Shown piece by piece: positions 24,362 through 32,860 of a stretch of 64,000 bases of DNA; positions within the stretch are counted from its first letter, which is position 1, and each line of letters begins with the position of its first letter. The stretch covers positions 1-64,000 of the forward strand of contig JASGVS010000006.1 in assembly GCA_030054835.1 (NCBI GenBank), written 5' to 3'. The position numbers and the translations under genes are program-made. The notes under the pieces are model-generated. The model saw only the letters and a program-made list of their open reading frames with translations, did not search any database and was not told the origin of the DNA. Source of the DNA: UBA3910 sp002391465 (lineage in GTDB: Bacteria; Bacillota; Limnochordia; Darwinibacteriales; Darwinibacteriaceae).

Positions 24362-26404
24362 TTATGGCACCGTATTGGGCGGAGTGCCGACAGCAATATC
24401 TACCTGTTGGTTGGCGGAGCAGCTCTGGAGAATGAGCTGTCTAGGCTGAATCAGCTTGATTTTTATCATAATAGTCAGCTCTTCATCGAAGGTTGCATCG
24501 TTCAACAGTTCACCCGTAACTGGGTCTATGGTGGAAGGAGTAAGCGTTACCACGTCTGTACCTGCGATGCTGAGGATGTGGCATTGCAGGCCTTCCAGCA
24601 GAGTGGGGTCGATATTCTGCATTTCAACGGGAGTGGACTTCCTAAAGGTTGCTGTCCGCTCCAACCTGAAGCCGAATTCAAGGGGAATGGTGTCTTCTGT
24701 CGGTGTGGTGATAACCAGTTCCTTCTGAACCATGAAGACCAGGTCGACCCGGAGTTCATTCAGAACCAAGTCAACAACTGGCTCGCACTCAAGGACGGTT
24801 ACGGTGACGGTGCCGTCAATGGTGCTGCCGGGTGGTACCGGAATTTCCCCGATGGGGATGTCGAACTCGTCATCTTCCAGGTAGAAGATCTCGTCGCTGA
24901 TTACCCTATCTACCAGTACCTTTTCACAGCCTGCCCTGCCCCTTACTCCCGGCGGTGGGGGCTGGAAGATCTGGAGGTAGACATAGATACTGCCGGAGTC
25001 TTCTCCACCGAAGTTGGCCAGCCGAGCTCCAATGGTCAGATCCTGGAATCCGTCGTTGTTTAAATCACCTGCTCGAATACCTGAACCGAACCGATCGCCG
25101 GGCTGCTCCCCAACAAGCTGATCATCTGCGTTGGCAGCGCTGCTGACAAAGGCGCCAAATCCCTGGTTGAGGAAAACATAGACAGAACCTACGTTATCGG
25201 CGGGTCCAACATTAAAGCGCGGTGCGCCTACAATAATATCCGGTCCATTGATGTTATCCAGGTCGGCAATTGCACAGCTGGCACCGAAAAAGCTGCCTAC
25301 GCTTTCGCCATCGATTCTGTGATCGGCCGAAGCCGAATTGGGTGCAAAGAACGGCGGCAGGAGGGAGCCGTCGTTAAAGAAGATGAACAATGCTCCTTGG
25401 GCTTCCGCTGCGCCCGGGTCAAAGAGGGGTGCACCTACGATTAGGTCAAGGTCCCCATCACTACCCAAGTCCGCAACCTCGAGGCAGGTGCCAAACTGCA
25501 TGCCGGCCTGGGAGCCAGTGATGATTTCGCTAGCTGTGGTGACACTGGTTGGGAAGACGCCTGCTCCGTTGTTGAGGAAGACGAAAACTGCACCTGCCGA
25601 CACTAAGGCCGGTGATGGGCTGAAGAGCGGTGTTCCCACTACCAGGTCTACAAAACCGTCCCCATTGATATCAACTGGCCGGATGTTGGTGCCAAAGCCT
25701 GTGTCCGTACCCAGACCGCTGATCATCTGGTTGGCGCTGGCTGCACTGGTGGGGAAGAAGGTGGGTGCCCCTTGGTTAAAGAAGGTGTAGATGGCACCTG
25801 CACCCGGGTCAGCCCCAACATTGATCAGCGGTGCGCCTACAGCCAGATCGGGCAGCCCATCGTTGTTGAAATCGCCTAGAGCCACGTAGCTCCCGAACTC
25901 ACCCATGGCCTGATTGCCGTCAATGCGTACATCGGCCAGGGCTGCACTGTTGGGGAACCAGGTGGGGCCGCCTTGGTTGAGGAAGACATAGACGCTCCCT
26001 GCATCTACTGCGGCAAAGTCCGTGCCCGGAGCTCCCACAACCAGATCGAGCAGCCCATCGCCGTCAATATCGGCGAGCCTTACCGTGGCACCGAAGAAGT
26101 CCTGGGGGTTCTGTCCGGTGATGATAATATCTGCGTTGGCCGCATCGAGGGTCGCGCCGCCATTGAAGGTTCCATTCCCGTTGCCGAAGAAAATATAAAC
26201 CTTACCGATATCTTCTCCGTTCTCAGCAAAGCCGGCACCTACTACTAAATCGAGGATGCCGTCATTGTTTACGTCGGCTAATTCGCCGGTTGCACCGATG
26301 ATAACTTCTCCGTCTACCTGAATGGAGTAAGCACCAAATCGATCTCCGGCAGTTTCGCCATCAATTCTTTGTGTGCGGATAAAATCTACAGCCAAATCAT
26401 ACAC
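24362..26404 (-). CDS. Seven-bladed FG-GAP propeller protein carrying the repeated domain
   Basis: The 680-residue product has seven FG-GAP/Calx-type repeats in residues ~10-490, each with an FG(A/S/T) start and a calcium-loop D-x-(N/D)-x-D-G-x-x-D followed by (L/I)VVGAP, as in ADVNNDGILDLVVGA and GDFNNDGLPDLAVGAP. Seven copies equal one integrin-alpha-like beta-propeller; repeat 6 (ADLDNINGPDIIVGAP) lacks the normal loop. After a Pro-rich linker (FQPPPPGVRGRAG) comes a ~170-residue copy of the domain found in the neighbours (CEKVLVDRVISDEIFYLEDD). No signal peptide is seen. The start is the GTG at 26404, although a TTG at 26395 has better spacing from AAGGAG. Such propellers usually bind Ca and mediate adhesion; fused to this domain it may decorate a spore or cell surface. 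Confidence 0.88.
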   Translation of the reverse strand: MYDLAVDFIRTQRIDGETAGDRFGAYSIQVDGEVIIGATGELADVNNDGILDLVVGAGFAENGEDIGKVYIFFGNGNGTFNGGATLDAANADIIITGQNPQDFFGATVRLADIDGDGLLDLVVGAPGTDFAAVDAGSVYVFLNQGGPTWFPNSAALADVRIDGNQAMGEFGSYVALGDFNNDGLPDLAVGAPLINVGADPGAGAIYTFFNQGAPTFFPTSAASANQMISGLGTDTGFGTNIRPVDINGDGFVDLVVGTPLFSPSPALVSAGAVFVFLNNGAGVFPTSVTTASEIITGSQAGMQFGTCLEVADLGSDGDLDLIVGAPLFDPGAAEAQGALFIFFNDGSLLPPFFAPNSASADHRIDGESVGSFFGASCAIADLDNINGPDIIVGAPRFNVGPADNVGSVYVFLNQGFGAFVSSAANADDQLVGEQPGDRFGSGIRAGDLNNDGFQDLTIGARLANFGGEDSGSIYVYLQIFQPPPPGVRGRAGCEKVLVDRVISDEIFYLEDDEFDIPIGEIPVPPGSTIDGTVTVTVLECEPVVDLVLNELRVDLVFMVQKELVITTPTEDTIPLEFGFRLERTATFRKSTPVEMQNIDPTLLEGLQCHILSIAGTDVVTLTPSTIDPVTGELLNDATFDEELTIMIKIKLIQPRQLILQSCSANQQVDIAVGTPPNTVP

Positions 26405-26422
26405 TCCTTTCTTGTTTCTTGG

Positions 26423-26998
26423 TTAGCCGTTGTTCGGCGTTTCAATGTCAATATCCACGCCCTGGGTGGGATCGCAGAGGGACATGATCAGCTGGCGATC
26501 CTGGAGCAGCTTCAGCTTGATCTGAATGGTCAGTTCCTCGTCGATGGTGGCATCGTTGAGCAGTTCACCGGTGACGGGATCAACCGTGGAAGGATTGACC
26601 GTTACCTCATCCAGACCGAAAACGTATACTACGTGGCAGACAACATCCTCCAGGAAATCGGGGTTGATTGCCTGCATTTCCAAGGGCGTACACTTGCGGA
26701 ACTGGACTGTGCTGTCAAACCTAAAGCCGAATTCCAAGGGAATGGGGAGGCCTTCGCCTTCGGGTGGCTCGATGACCAGTTCTTTTTGGATCATGAAGAC
26801 CAGGTCGGCAAAGATGGCATTGAGTTCCAGGTCAATCCTGGGGTTGCATTCCAGCACCGTTACTGTCACGACGCCGCTGATCTCACTGCCCGGTGGGACC
26901 GGGATTTCCCCCACGGGAATCGCGAATTCGTTGTCTTCGATATAGAAGATCTCGTCGCATAGTACCCGGGGAACCAGAATCTTTTCGCAAAAAGCCAT
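26423..26998 (-). CDS. Repeated-domain protein (copy 3)
   Basis: The 191-residue product starts MAFCEKILVPRVLCDEIFYI behind GAAAGGAGAGGAGTC. It is almost a twin of the domain at the end of the propeller protein: IPVGEIPVPPGSEISGVVTVTV, then DLVFMIQKELVIEPP, TVQFRKCTPLEMQAINPDFL and DPVTGELLNDATIDEEL. The high similarity to 24362's C-terminus implies a fairly recent duplication. No secretion signal or membrane segment is present. It leads a three-gene unit ending at the terminator at 23780; function unknown. Confidence 0.7.
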   Translation of the reverse strand: MAFCEKILVPRVLCDEIFYIEDNEFAIPVGEIPVPPGSEISGVVTVTVLECNPRIDLELNAIFADLVFMIQKELVIEPPEGEGLPIPLEFGFRFDSTVQFRKCTPLEMQAINPDFLEDVVCHVVYVFGLDEVTVNPSTVDPVTGELLNDATIDEELTIQIKLKLLQDRQLIMSLCDPTQGVDIDIETPNNG

Positions 26999-27057
26999 TG
27001 ACTCCTCTCCTTTCTGTTACTACAAGCGTTAGGGCCTGTTTGTTCTATAAATATTAA

Positions 27058-27088
27058 GACTGCCTTGATCTGGAATGAGAAGGCAGTC
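27058..27088. terminator. Inverted repeat in spacer
   Basis: Stem GACTGCCTT / AAGGCAGTC followed on the plus strand by CCGTTTT. It lies between the two halves of the repeated-domain cluster and next to a second hairpin at 27108; either strand may use it. Confidence 0.55.
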
Positions 27089-27107
27089 CCGTTTTGGCAA
27101 AAAGAAG

Positions 27108-27145
27108 ACTGCTGCAAAACGAACCTAAGTTCATTCTGCAGCAGT
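27108..27145 (-). terminator. Terminator of the small membrane protein gene
   Basis: Stem ACTGCTGCA / TGCAGCAGT. On the minus strand it is followed by CTTCTTTTTG. It starts 4 bp past the stop at 27149 and separates the upstream pair from the downstream trio of the cluster. Confidence 0.75.
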
Positions 27146-27148
27146 AGG

Positions 27149-27385
27149 CTAATTCCGTTGTCTTCTCTCTTTCCGCGTGGGGCTCACTACCTTAAACCTC
27201 GTTTGGGCTACGCCGCCCCGGGGGACAGGGGTGAAGCTGGTTGGTATGCGGCTTGGTTTGTCGGCGGCCCTTCTTTCAGCCGCCGCTGTGCGGCGCCTGC
27301 CCCAGGAAAAGGCGACTGCAAGAATTAGGGCGAGGACGATAAATCCGGCCAAGCCGATCAAGATCCCGGTGAGCAGGGGACTCAT
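27149..27385 (-). CDS. Small single-pass membrane protein
   Basis: The 78-residue product starts MSPLLTGILIGLAGFIVLAL and has one hydrophobic helix (about residues 5-27) followed by a strongly basic cytoplasmic-type tail (WGRRRTAAAERRAADK, then PTRKERRQRN). Its first codons overlap the last four bases of the preceding repeated-domain gene (ATGA-type overlap), so the two are translationally coupled. I do not recognise a family. Anchoring of the partner protein is a natural guess only. Confidence 0.65.
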   Translation of the reverse strand: MSPLLTGILIGLAGFIVLALILAVAFSWGRRRTAAAERRAADKPSRIPTSFTPVPRGGVAQTRFKVVSPTRKERRQRN

Positions 27386-27897
27386 CGATTACCACCTCCC
27401 CTGCCTTGTCCGGTCTGGGTTAAGCACGGGCAGAGGGCAAGAGACAGCTCCCTTTCCCGCAGGATTTGAACATGTACTGTAACCGTCAGGCATTGATCGA
27501 ACGTGCCGTCATCGCCCAGCTGAACATTGTTGCTCACTTCCAAGAGCTGGACCCGGCAGTTGAGGCTGTCAACTTGGGTTTCGATACAGCCCACGGAGTA
27601 GCAGGTCATTAAGGGGATAAACTTCTGCACCGGGAAATCAAACTCCAGGGGAAAGGAGCCGCCGTCCGGCGTGGTTAAATTCAATCTTTCCTGGACAAAG
27701 AGGGTGATCTTTGCGCCAAAAAGGCCCTCGTGCAGTCCAACACAGCATTCAGTAACGTTCACAACTGTTTGTCCGCCCAGCTCACTACCGGGGGGAACGG
27801 CCAGATCCCCGATTGGCACATCGCGGTTGAGGTGGGTGAGGACCGCAGTCTCTTCGCAGATAATCTCGTTGATTAGGAATTTCGTGCCCGCATCCAT
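27382..27897 (-). CDS. Repeated-domain protein (copy 4), diverged
   Basis: The 171-residue product begins MDAGTKFLINEIICEETAVL. It matches the other copies by VPIGDLAVPPGSELGGQTVVNVTEC, ITLFVQERLNLTTPDGGSFPLEF and the C-terminal DDGTFDQCLTVTVHVQILRERELSLALCP, but differs by having more cysteines (about eight) and a Gly-rich end (QTGQGRGGGNR). The C-EK start motif is lost. It is the first gene of its pair and is coupled to the small membrane protein by a four-base overlap. Function is unknown. Confidence 0.7.
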   Translation of the reverse strand: MDAGTKFLINEIICEETAVLTHLNRDVPIGDLAVPPGSELGGQTVVNVTECCVGLHEGLFGAKITLFVQERLNLTTPDGGSFPLEFDFPVQKFIPLMTCYSVGCIETQVDSLNCRVQLLEVSNNVQLGDDGTFDQCLTVTVHVQILRERELSLALCPCLTQTGQGRGGGNR

Positions 27898-28075
27898 GTT
27901 GTCACTTCCCTTGTCAGATTAGTATTACTATATGTACCGGCAGAGGGGCGGGCATAGTAAGCGGTTCCCATTTTCCACCGGGCTGCAGGTAGTACCTGCA
28001 CCAATTGCGCTTAGCTGGAGGGAAAAGGAGGCAAACGGCGAAACACGATGTAATCACAGAAAAGGGGAAGAGCAG

Positions 28076-28351
28076 ATGATTCTAGTTGCAGGTGCCTTAA
28101 TCGCAGGCTTTGTCCTAGCACAATTTGTTAAATTCAACGAGAAGCAAAAGACAGTGATGGATCGAATCGGTGAACAATCTTTGCTGCTCCTCTTACTTTC
28201 CATGGGCTTGTCCCTGGGCTCCAACCCAGATCTTTTGGCTGCCCTACCCAGTTTAGGCATGCAGTCTTTTCTCCTGGCGGTGGGAATTTTAGTCGGCAGC
28301 GTAGGCTTGACCTGGCTGGGAGTGCGGGGAAGGAGGTCTGGGCGTGACTAA
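28076..28351 (+). CDS. LysO-type lysine exporter, N-terminal half
   Basis: The 91-residue product starts at the ATG at 28076 behind GGGGAAG. It has three hydrophobic helices and the N-terminal LysO (DUF340) motif KFNEKQKTVMDRIGEQSLLLLLLSMGLSLGSNPDLL. LysO (YbjE) exports lysine and is one protein in E. coli but two adjacent genes in many other bacteria. It overlaps the next gene by eight bases. No lysine riboswitch was recognised in the 170 bp upstream. Confidence 0.85.
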   Translation: MILVAGALIAGFVLAQFVKFNEKQKTVMDRIGEQSLLLLLLSMGLSLGSNPDLLAALPSLGMQSFLLAVGILVGSVGLTWLGVRGRRSGRD

Positions 28352-28949
28352 AAGGATCCTGATCAGCCTGACGATTGGAATAATCCTTGGCGCTTTGTTT
28401 ATCGATGTGAGCCATGCCCCCTGGCTGAGGACACTTACAACCGGGGCCCTGGCTTTACTCCTGTTTGCGGTGGGCTTTCAACTTGGTCAGGGGGGCGACC
28501 TGAAGGAACGGGTTAGACAGCTGCCCCGTTCAGCCCTAATGGTGCCAATTCTCGCCGGTCTAGGCTCCCTGCTTGGCGCGGTAGCTACAAGCCTCTTTTT
28601 GAACGTTTCGGCCGGCCACGCTTCCTTGGCCGCTATCTGCTTCGGCTGGTATTCCATGCCCTCTGTGCTCATTGCCCAGACCTATGATTTGACGGTGGCG
28701 ACTTTGGTTCTGCTCACCAATGTGTTCCGTGAAGTATTAGCCATTGTCTTTATTCCCTGGATTGCTAGGAGGATAGGACCCTTTCCGGCCGTTGCCTCCG
28801 GGGGAGCAACTGCCCTAGATGTCACTCTACCCATTATCAGCCAAAGCACTGACGTGGAGACGGCGTTAGTTGCCATTTATTCCGGTTCTGTCATGTCCGG
28901 TGTGGTTCCGGTTCTGGTTCCATTCGTGATTAGGCTGCTGCAGGGTTAG
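28344..28949 (+). CDS. LysO-type lysine exporter, C-terminal half
   Basis: A GTG start at 28344, inside the end of the first half-gene, gives 201 residues with about six membrane helices. The LysO C-terminal blocks are present: FAVGFQLGQGGDL, AAICFGWYSMPSVLIAQ (with the functionally important YS/W region), TNVFREVLAIVFIPWIARRIGPFPAVASGGATALDVTLPII and IYSGSVMSGVVPVLVPF. Eight-base overlap with the N-terminal half implies coupled synthesis of the two subunits. Confidence 0.88.
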   Translation: MTKRILISLTIGIILGALFIDVSHAPWLRTLTTGALALLLFAVGFQLGQGGDLKERVRQLPRSALMVPILAGLGSLLGAVATSLFLNVSAGHASLAAICFGWYSMPSVLIAQTYDLTVATLVLLTNVFREVLAIVFIPWIARRIGPFPAVASGGATALDVTLPIISQSTDVETALVAIYSGSVMSGVVPVLVPFVIRLLQG

Positions 28950-29107
28950 AGAAGGTAAATGTAAACCCAAGAGACGACCAATGACTAGAAAAGAGAGAAG
29001 AAATAGAAGCTGCAACCACTGGTTGCGGTTTTGTCAAGCCCGGTCGCTTGCGGGACAGCACCGTTTTTTGTAAGCTAAAGGCGACTAGGGAACAAGGGAG
29101 GGGTTTT

Positions 29108-29668
29108 ATGGCATTGCATGAGAAGATTTATAGCTGCCGGAGAAAAGCTGGACTGTCCCAAGAGGAGCTGGCCGAGAAGATAGGAGTATCTCGCCAGGCG
29201 GTGAGTAAATGGGAAACGGGTGAGTCCGTGCCCGAGCTGAGTAAAATAGTCATGTTGGCGGATATCTTCGGTGTCACCACCGATTGGCTGCTGAGGGATG
29301 AAGAACCTGTGGCATCAGAGGGTAAGGAGACTACTGAGCCGGTGCGCACCTGGCTCGATGCTCTGCCGGGGGTTATAGGCCGTTTAATTAAGGCGTACGG
29401 CTGGTTAGCAGGTGTGTATCTCGCGGTAGTGGGTGCCGGCTTTACCGCATTAGGGGCTCTCGCTCGCTATATGGTACGGAGCATGATGGGTCCCAGAGGC
29501 TTTTTCTTTGACGGACCTACCATGTATCACGATCCGTTTCAGATGCACATCCAGACATCCAATCCCGTTTCCACTATAGGCAGCTTTGTTTTAGGCATGG
29601 GTATTGTATTAATTCTTGCCGGAACGGCACTGGCCGTCTTTCTCAAAAGGCGCAGTAGAGAGAAATAA
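29108..29668 (+). CDS. XRE-family transcriptional regulator with membrane helices
   Basis: The ATG at 29108 follows AAGGGAGGGG. The 186-residue protein has an N-terminal HTH_3 domain (IYSCRRKAGLSQEELAEKIG, VSRQAVSKWETGESVPEL, residues ~5-60), a linker with acidic residues, then two hydrophobic segments (about residues 95-125 and 155-180), the second followed by a basic end. This layout is common in Firmicute HTH-plus-DUF-type membrane regulators that sit beside the genes they control, but the target is not evident. It ends before a strong bidirectional terminator. Confidence 0.88.
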   Translation: MALHEKIYSCRRKAGLSQEELAEKIGVSRQAVSKWETGESVPELSKIVMLADIFGVTTDWLLRDEEPVASEGKETTEPVRTWLDALPGVIGRLIKAYGWLAGVYLAVVGAGFTALGALARYMVRSMMGPRGFFFDGPTMYHDPFQMHIQTSNPVSTIGSFVLGMGIVLILAGTALAVFLKRRSREK

Positions 29669-29689
29669 AAAGAGCAAGCAAAAGGAAAT

Positions 29690-29719
29690 AAAAAGGCGGG
29701 GTCAAAGCCCCGCCTTTTT
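29690..29719. terminator. Bidirectional terminator between convergent XRE and SDR genes
   Basis: Stem AAAAAGGCGGGG / CCCCGCCTTTTT with a TCAAAG loop; Ts follow on both strands. Confidence 0.95.
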
Positions 29720-29722
29720 GCT

Positions 29723-30679
29723 CTAAAGTCCAAGTTTTATCTTAAGGTTTTTCAACATATCCTCGGTCATGGCATCTAAATCGTATTTAGGCTGCCAACC
29801 CCATTCTTCCCGCGCTGCGCTGTCATCCATGGAATTGGGCCAGGATTCGGCAATTGCCTGACGGATTGGGTCCACGTCGTAGCTCAGTTCAAATTCGGGA
29901 ATGAACTTCTTGATTGATGCAGCAATGTCTTCCGGCGCAAAGCTCATGGCCGTGACGTTAAAGGCGTTTCTGTGGACCAGTTTGCTTGGGTCCGCCTCCA
30001 TGAGTTGGATGATCGCCTGGATTGCATCGGGCATGTACATCATATCCATCTTGGTGCCTTCGGCGATAAAACTGGAGTAGCGTTTATGTTTCAGGGCGTC
30101 GTAATAAATGTGGACAGCGTAGTCAGTTGTGCCTCCGCCGGGTAGGGTAGCGTAGGAGATTAGTCCGGGGAAGCGAACGCCCCTAGTATCCACCCCGTAT
30201 TTGAGGTAGTAATAATCACACAACAGCTCGCCGGTAACTTTGGTTATGCCGTACATGGTACTGGGCCTTTGTATTGTGTCCTGAGGCGTATTGTCCTTGG
30301 GCGTTGAATCACCGAAAACCGCAATGGAGCTGGGCGTACAGACGGCACAGCCTTCTTCCTTGGCCACCTCCAGCACGTTGTAAAGTCCGTTGATGTTAAC
30401 ATCCCAGGCCAGAGCAGGATTTTGCTCTCCCACTGCCGATAGAATGGCAGCTAAGTGTACTATTGTGTCCACCTTGTACTGCTTCACTACCTCCGCGATG
30501 CGCTCGCCATCTGTTACATCAATGACCTCAAAGGGACCCGATTCTATCAGGTCCTGCTGGCCTTCGCTGGCCGAACGGCTGCTGGCAATGACGTTTTGCT
30601 TACCGTAAATCTCCCGCATTGCTACCGTGAGTTCCGATCCGATTTGGCCCAAAGCCCCAGTAATCAATACTCTTCTCAT
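29723..30679 (-). CDS. SDR-family NAD-dependent dehydrogenase/epimerase, probably L-threonine 3-dehydrogenase type
   Basis: A 318-residue extended short-chain dehydrogenase; ATG at 30679 behind ACGGAGG. The dinucleotide motif is VLITGALGQIGSELTVAMR, the active-site Tyr-Lys is YGITKVTGELL with Ser in TPSSIAVFG, and the blocks VHLAAILSAVGEQNPALAWDVN, RGVRFPGLISYATLPGGGTTDYAVHIYYDAL and YMPDAIQAIIQLMEAD match the UDP-galactose-epimerase-like L-threonine dehydrogenases that oxidise threonine to 2-amino-3-ketobutyrate. A kbl partner is not adjacent. An extended -10 on the minus strand (TGATATAAT, 30737-30745) lies upstream. Confidence 0.85.
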   Translation of the reverse strand: MRRVLITGALGQIGSELTVAMREIYGKQNVIASSRSASEGQQDLIESGPFEVIDVTDGERIAEVVKQYKVDTIVHLAAILSAVGEQNPALAWDVNINGLYNVLEVAKEEGCAVCTPSSIAVFGDSTPKDNTPQDTIQRPSTMYGITKVTGELLCDYYYLKYGVDTRGVRFPGLISYATLPGGGTTDYAVHIYYDALKHKRYSSFIAEGTKMDMMYMPDAIQAIIQLMEADPSKLVHRNAFNVTAMSFAPEDIAASIKKFIPEFELSYDVDPIRQAIAESWPNSMDDSAAREEWGWQPKYDLDAMTEDMLKNLKIKLGL

Positions 30680-30736
30680 GCCAATACCTCCGTTGGTAAT
30701 AACCCTTTTTGTTTAGTGTAATATTGCTGTAAGGTA

Positions 30737-30745
30737 ATTATATCA
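30737..30745 (-). promoter_or_regulatory. Extended -10 promoter element for the SDR gene
   Basis: On the minus strand TGATATAAT forms a TGnTATAAT element about 60 bp upstream of the SDR start. No clear -35 hexamer is seen. Confidence 0.45.
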
Positions 30746-30946
30746 CAATCAAGGGGTGTAATGTACTCTTTTCGTAATATCCTCGCTAACCCTTTCTGCT
30801 GGCGCGTTACACGTCTTTTTTATTTTTTCTTAAGAAGGTTGAATTGTTTGCTGATATGGGTTAATATGGAAAAGGTAGAATTTGGAAAGAAGTGACAGGA
30901 AATGCCTGCCACTTGGTGATAATGTCGCAGCAGGGAGTGGTTGAAC

Positions 30947-32824
30947 ATGGATTACGAACACCAAACCCCTTTAACAGGGGGATTATTTCATCAACTTATG
31001 GACAATTTGCCCAGTGGACTGCTTGTCTTGGAACTACCTACCGATAGTGGTGTAGACTGCACCGAAGGTAGGATCATTGCCTGCAACGCTGCCTCAGAAG
31101 AGTACTTCGGCAGCAAGTGCCAAGATTTGGTAGGTCAAAGCATCGCCACAAATCTCCCCCACTGTCTGGAGGCCTGGCTTGCTGAACACGAATGGGAAAT
31201 CTGCGCCGGTGAAGAAGTTGCGTCAGAGATCTACTGCGGTAGGTTGAAGCGCCGATACGATGTGAAGTTTACCTGGCTGGAGCCGGGGGCGAAATGCGCT
31301 ATCATTTTATCTGATATTACCCAAGCACACCATGATTCCCAGTGGCGAGAGGAGAGCGAGGCAAGGCAGACCTACCTAACTGAGTTGGGTGATGTTTTGA
31401 GTACGGTGGACTGTGCCGAAGAAGCGAAGCATCAGGCAGTTACGCTCCTCTGTGAACATTTGGGCGACTGCTATGCCTGTTTTGTGGAATATGATGGGAA
31501 CAGGCTGGTGAGCGAAAACGAGGCCGATCTGGTTGTTCCCATCATCCAGGAGAACAAGCCGGTTGCCTATCTACTTGTAACGCCCAAGGAACGGCGGATT
31601 TGGACAAACGAGGAAGTGAAGCTGGTCAGCTTGAGCGCTCAGCGCACCTGGTCAGTAGTCTCCAGGCTGAGATTAATGGATGCTCTGCAGAAAAGTGAGC
31701 AGACGGCTGTGGCCTTGGCGGAGAGACTGAAGGCAGTGGATGAGAGAAAGAACGACATGATTGCCATCCTCTCCCACGAACTCCGTAATCCCATGGCTGT
31801 GATATCCGCTTGCCTTGATCTAATGGAGCTTACCCATAAGAACACCGAGATTCAGCACACCCTTGATCGTATGCGCGAGCAGATTGATACGCTGACCGGG
31901 ATTGTGGACGATCTACGGGATGTCACTCTCCTATCAGACGGTGGGTTAGAACTCAGAAAAGAGGCTACCGATCTCTGCCGGGTAGTGCTGCACGTGCTGC
32001 AGGATTTGGATCAGGACTTCCAAGCAAAGGGTGTTAAGCTTGAGTATGATCTCCCGCTACAGCCCGTTGTGGTGAACATCGATCCGGTGCGGATTGGTCA
32101 GTGCGTGGATAGTGTGACAACCAACGCCTTAAGGTTTTCACCCCAAGGCGGGACTGTGAAAGTGACCCTTAGATACACTGACAATACTGCAGCCATTACA
32201 GTCCAAGATGAAGGCCCGGGCATTGCCCCTGGACTGCTGGAGAACGTTTTCGACCCCTTTGCGAAAGGCAGCAAACCCAGGCGGAGGGCGGTGACAGGCA
32301 GGATCGGGGTTGGCCTGACCGTAGTCCGCAGTGTATTTACAGCCCATGCGGGATGGGTTAAGGCGGAGAATGTTCCCGATGGGGGAGCACTTTTCACCCT
32401 TACTCTACCCCTTTATTCCATTGCTGAGGAGAGAGGAAGCGTGGAAAAAGAACAGCTTACCATTCTCTGCATTGAGGACAATGAAGCCCTTGCTGAAACG
32501 CTCCAGCATATCTTCAGCCTGTACGGACACGAAACCCATCTCGCCTATTCCGGTAGGGAAGGGCTGGTCAAGGCAGAGGAACTCATTCCCGATGTGATCT
32601 TTTGTGATCTGGGCTTGGAAGGTATGAACGGCTTGGATGTGGCGAGAAAAATAAGGGCCAATCCGGCCCTCAACGACACCTTGTTAGTTGCCCTAACCGG
32701 CTACACTTCCGATTACGATAAAGAACTGGCCAAGGAGAGCGGTTTCGATCTCTACGTGGCCAAACCATTTCAGATAGCTACCATCGAGGAAATCCTGGCA
32801 AAGGTTCAGGCAGCTGCGGGATAA
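30947..32824 (+). CDS. Hybrid sensor histidine kinase with receiver domain
   Basis: The 625-residue protein has no membrane helix, so it senses a cytosolic signal. Domains in order: PAS-like (about residues 10-125), a GAF-like region (about 145-245), HisKA with phospho-acceptor H277 in ILSHELRNPMAV, HATPase (N-box VTTNALRFSPQGGTVKV, G1 VQDEGPGIAPG, G2 GRIGVGLTVVRSVFTAHAG) and a C-terminal receiver with D554 in FCDLGLEGMNG, acidic pair IEDNE and Lys in VAKPF. A kinase with its own receiver but no nearby output regulator is an orphan hybrid. The start is the ATG at 30947 behind GGGAGTGG. It ends at a strong terminator. Confidence 0.93.
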   Translation: MDYEHQTPLTGGLFHQLMDNLPSGLLVLELPTDSGVDCTEGRIIACNAASEEYFGSKCQDLVGQSIATNLPHCLEAWLAEHEWEICAGEEVASEIYCGRLKRRYDVKFTWLEPGAKCAIILSDITQAHHDSQWREESEARQTYLTELGDVLSTVDCAEEAKHQAVTLLCEHLGDCYACFVEYDGNRLVSENEADLVVPIIQENKPVAYLLVTPKERRIWTNEEVKLVSLSAQRTWSVVSRLRLMDALQKSEQTAVALAERLKAVDERKNDMIAILSHELRNPMAVISACLDLMELTHKNTEIQHTLDRMREQIDTLTGIVDDLRDVTLLSDGGLELRKEATDLCRVVLHVLQDLDQDFQAKGVKLEYDLPLQPVVVNIDPVRIGQCVDSVTTNALRFSPQGGTVKVTLRYTDNTAAITVQDEGPGIAPGLLENVFDPFAKGSKPRRRAVTGRIGVGLTVVRSVFTAHAGWVKAENVPDGGALFTLTLPLYSIAEERGSVEKEQLTILCIEDNEALAETLQHIFSLYGHETHLAYSGREGLVKAEELIPDVIFCDLGLEGMNGLDVARKIRANPALNDTLLVALTGYTSDYDKELAKESGFDLYVAKPFQIATIEEILAKVQAAAG

Positions 32825-32830
32825 AACGAA

Positions 32831-32857
32831 ACTCCACGGGGGACCGTGGAGTTTTTC
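32831..32857. terminator. Bidirectional terminator between hybrid kinase and GNAT genes
   Basis: Nine-bp stem ACTCCACGG / CCGTGGAGT with five Ts on the plus strand. Confidence 0.92.
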
Positions 32858-32860
32858 GCA

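Noticed and set aside
27900..28075. Lysine riboswitch before the LysO genes
   Set aside because: No conserved lysine-riboswitch core or terminator was recognised in the 170 bp upstream.
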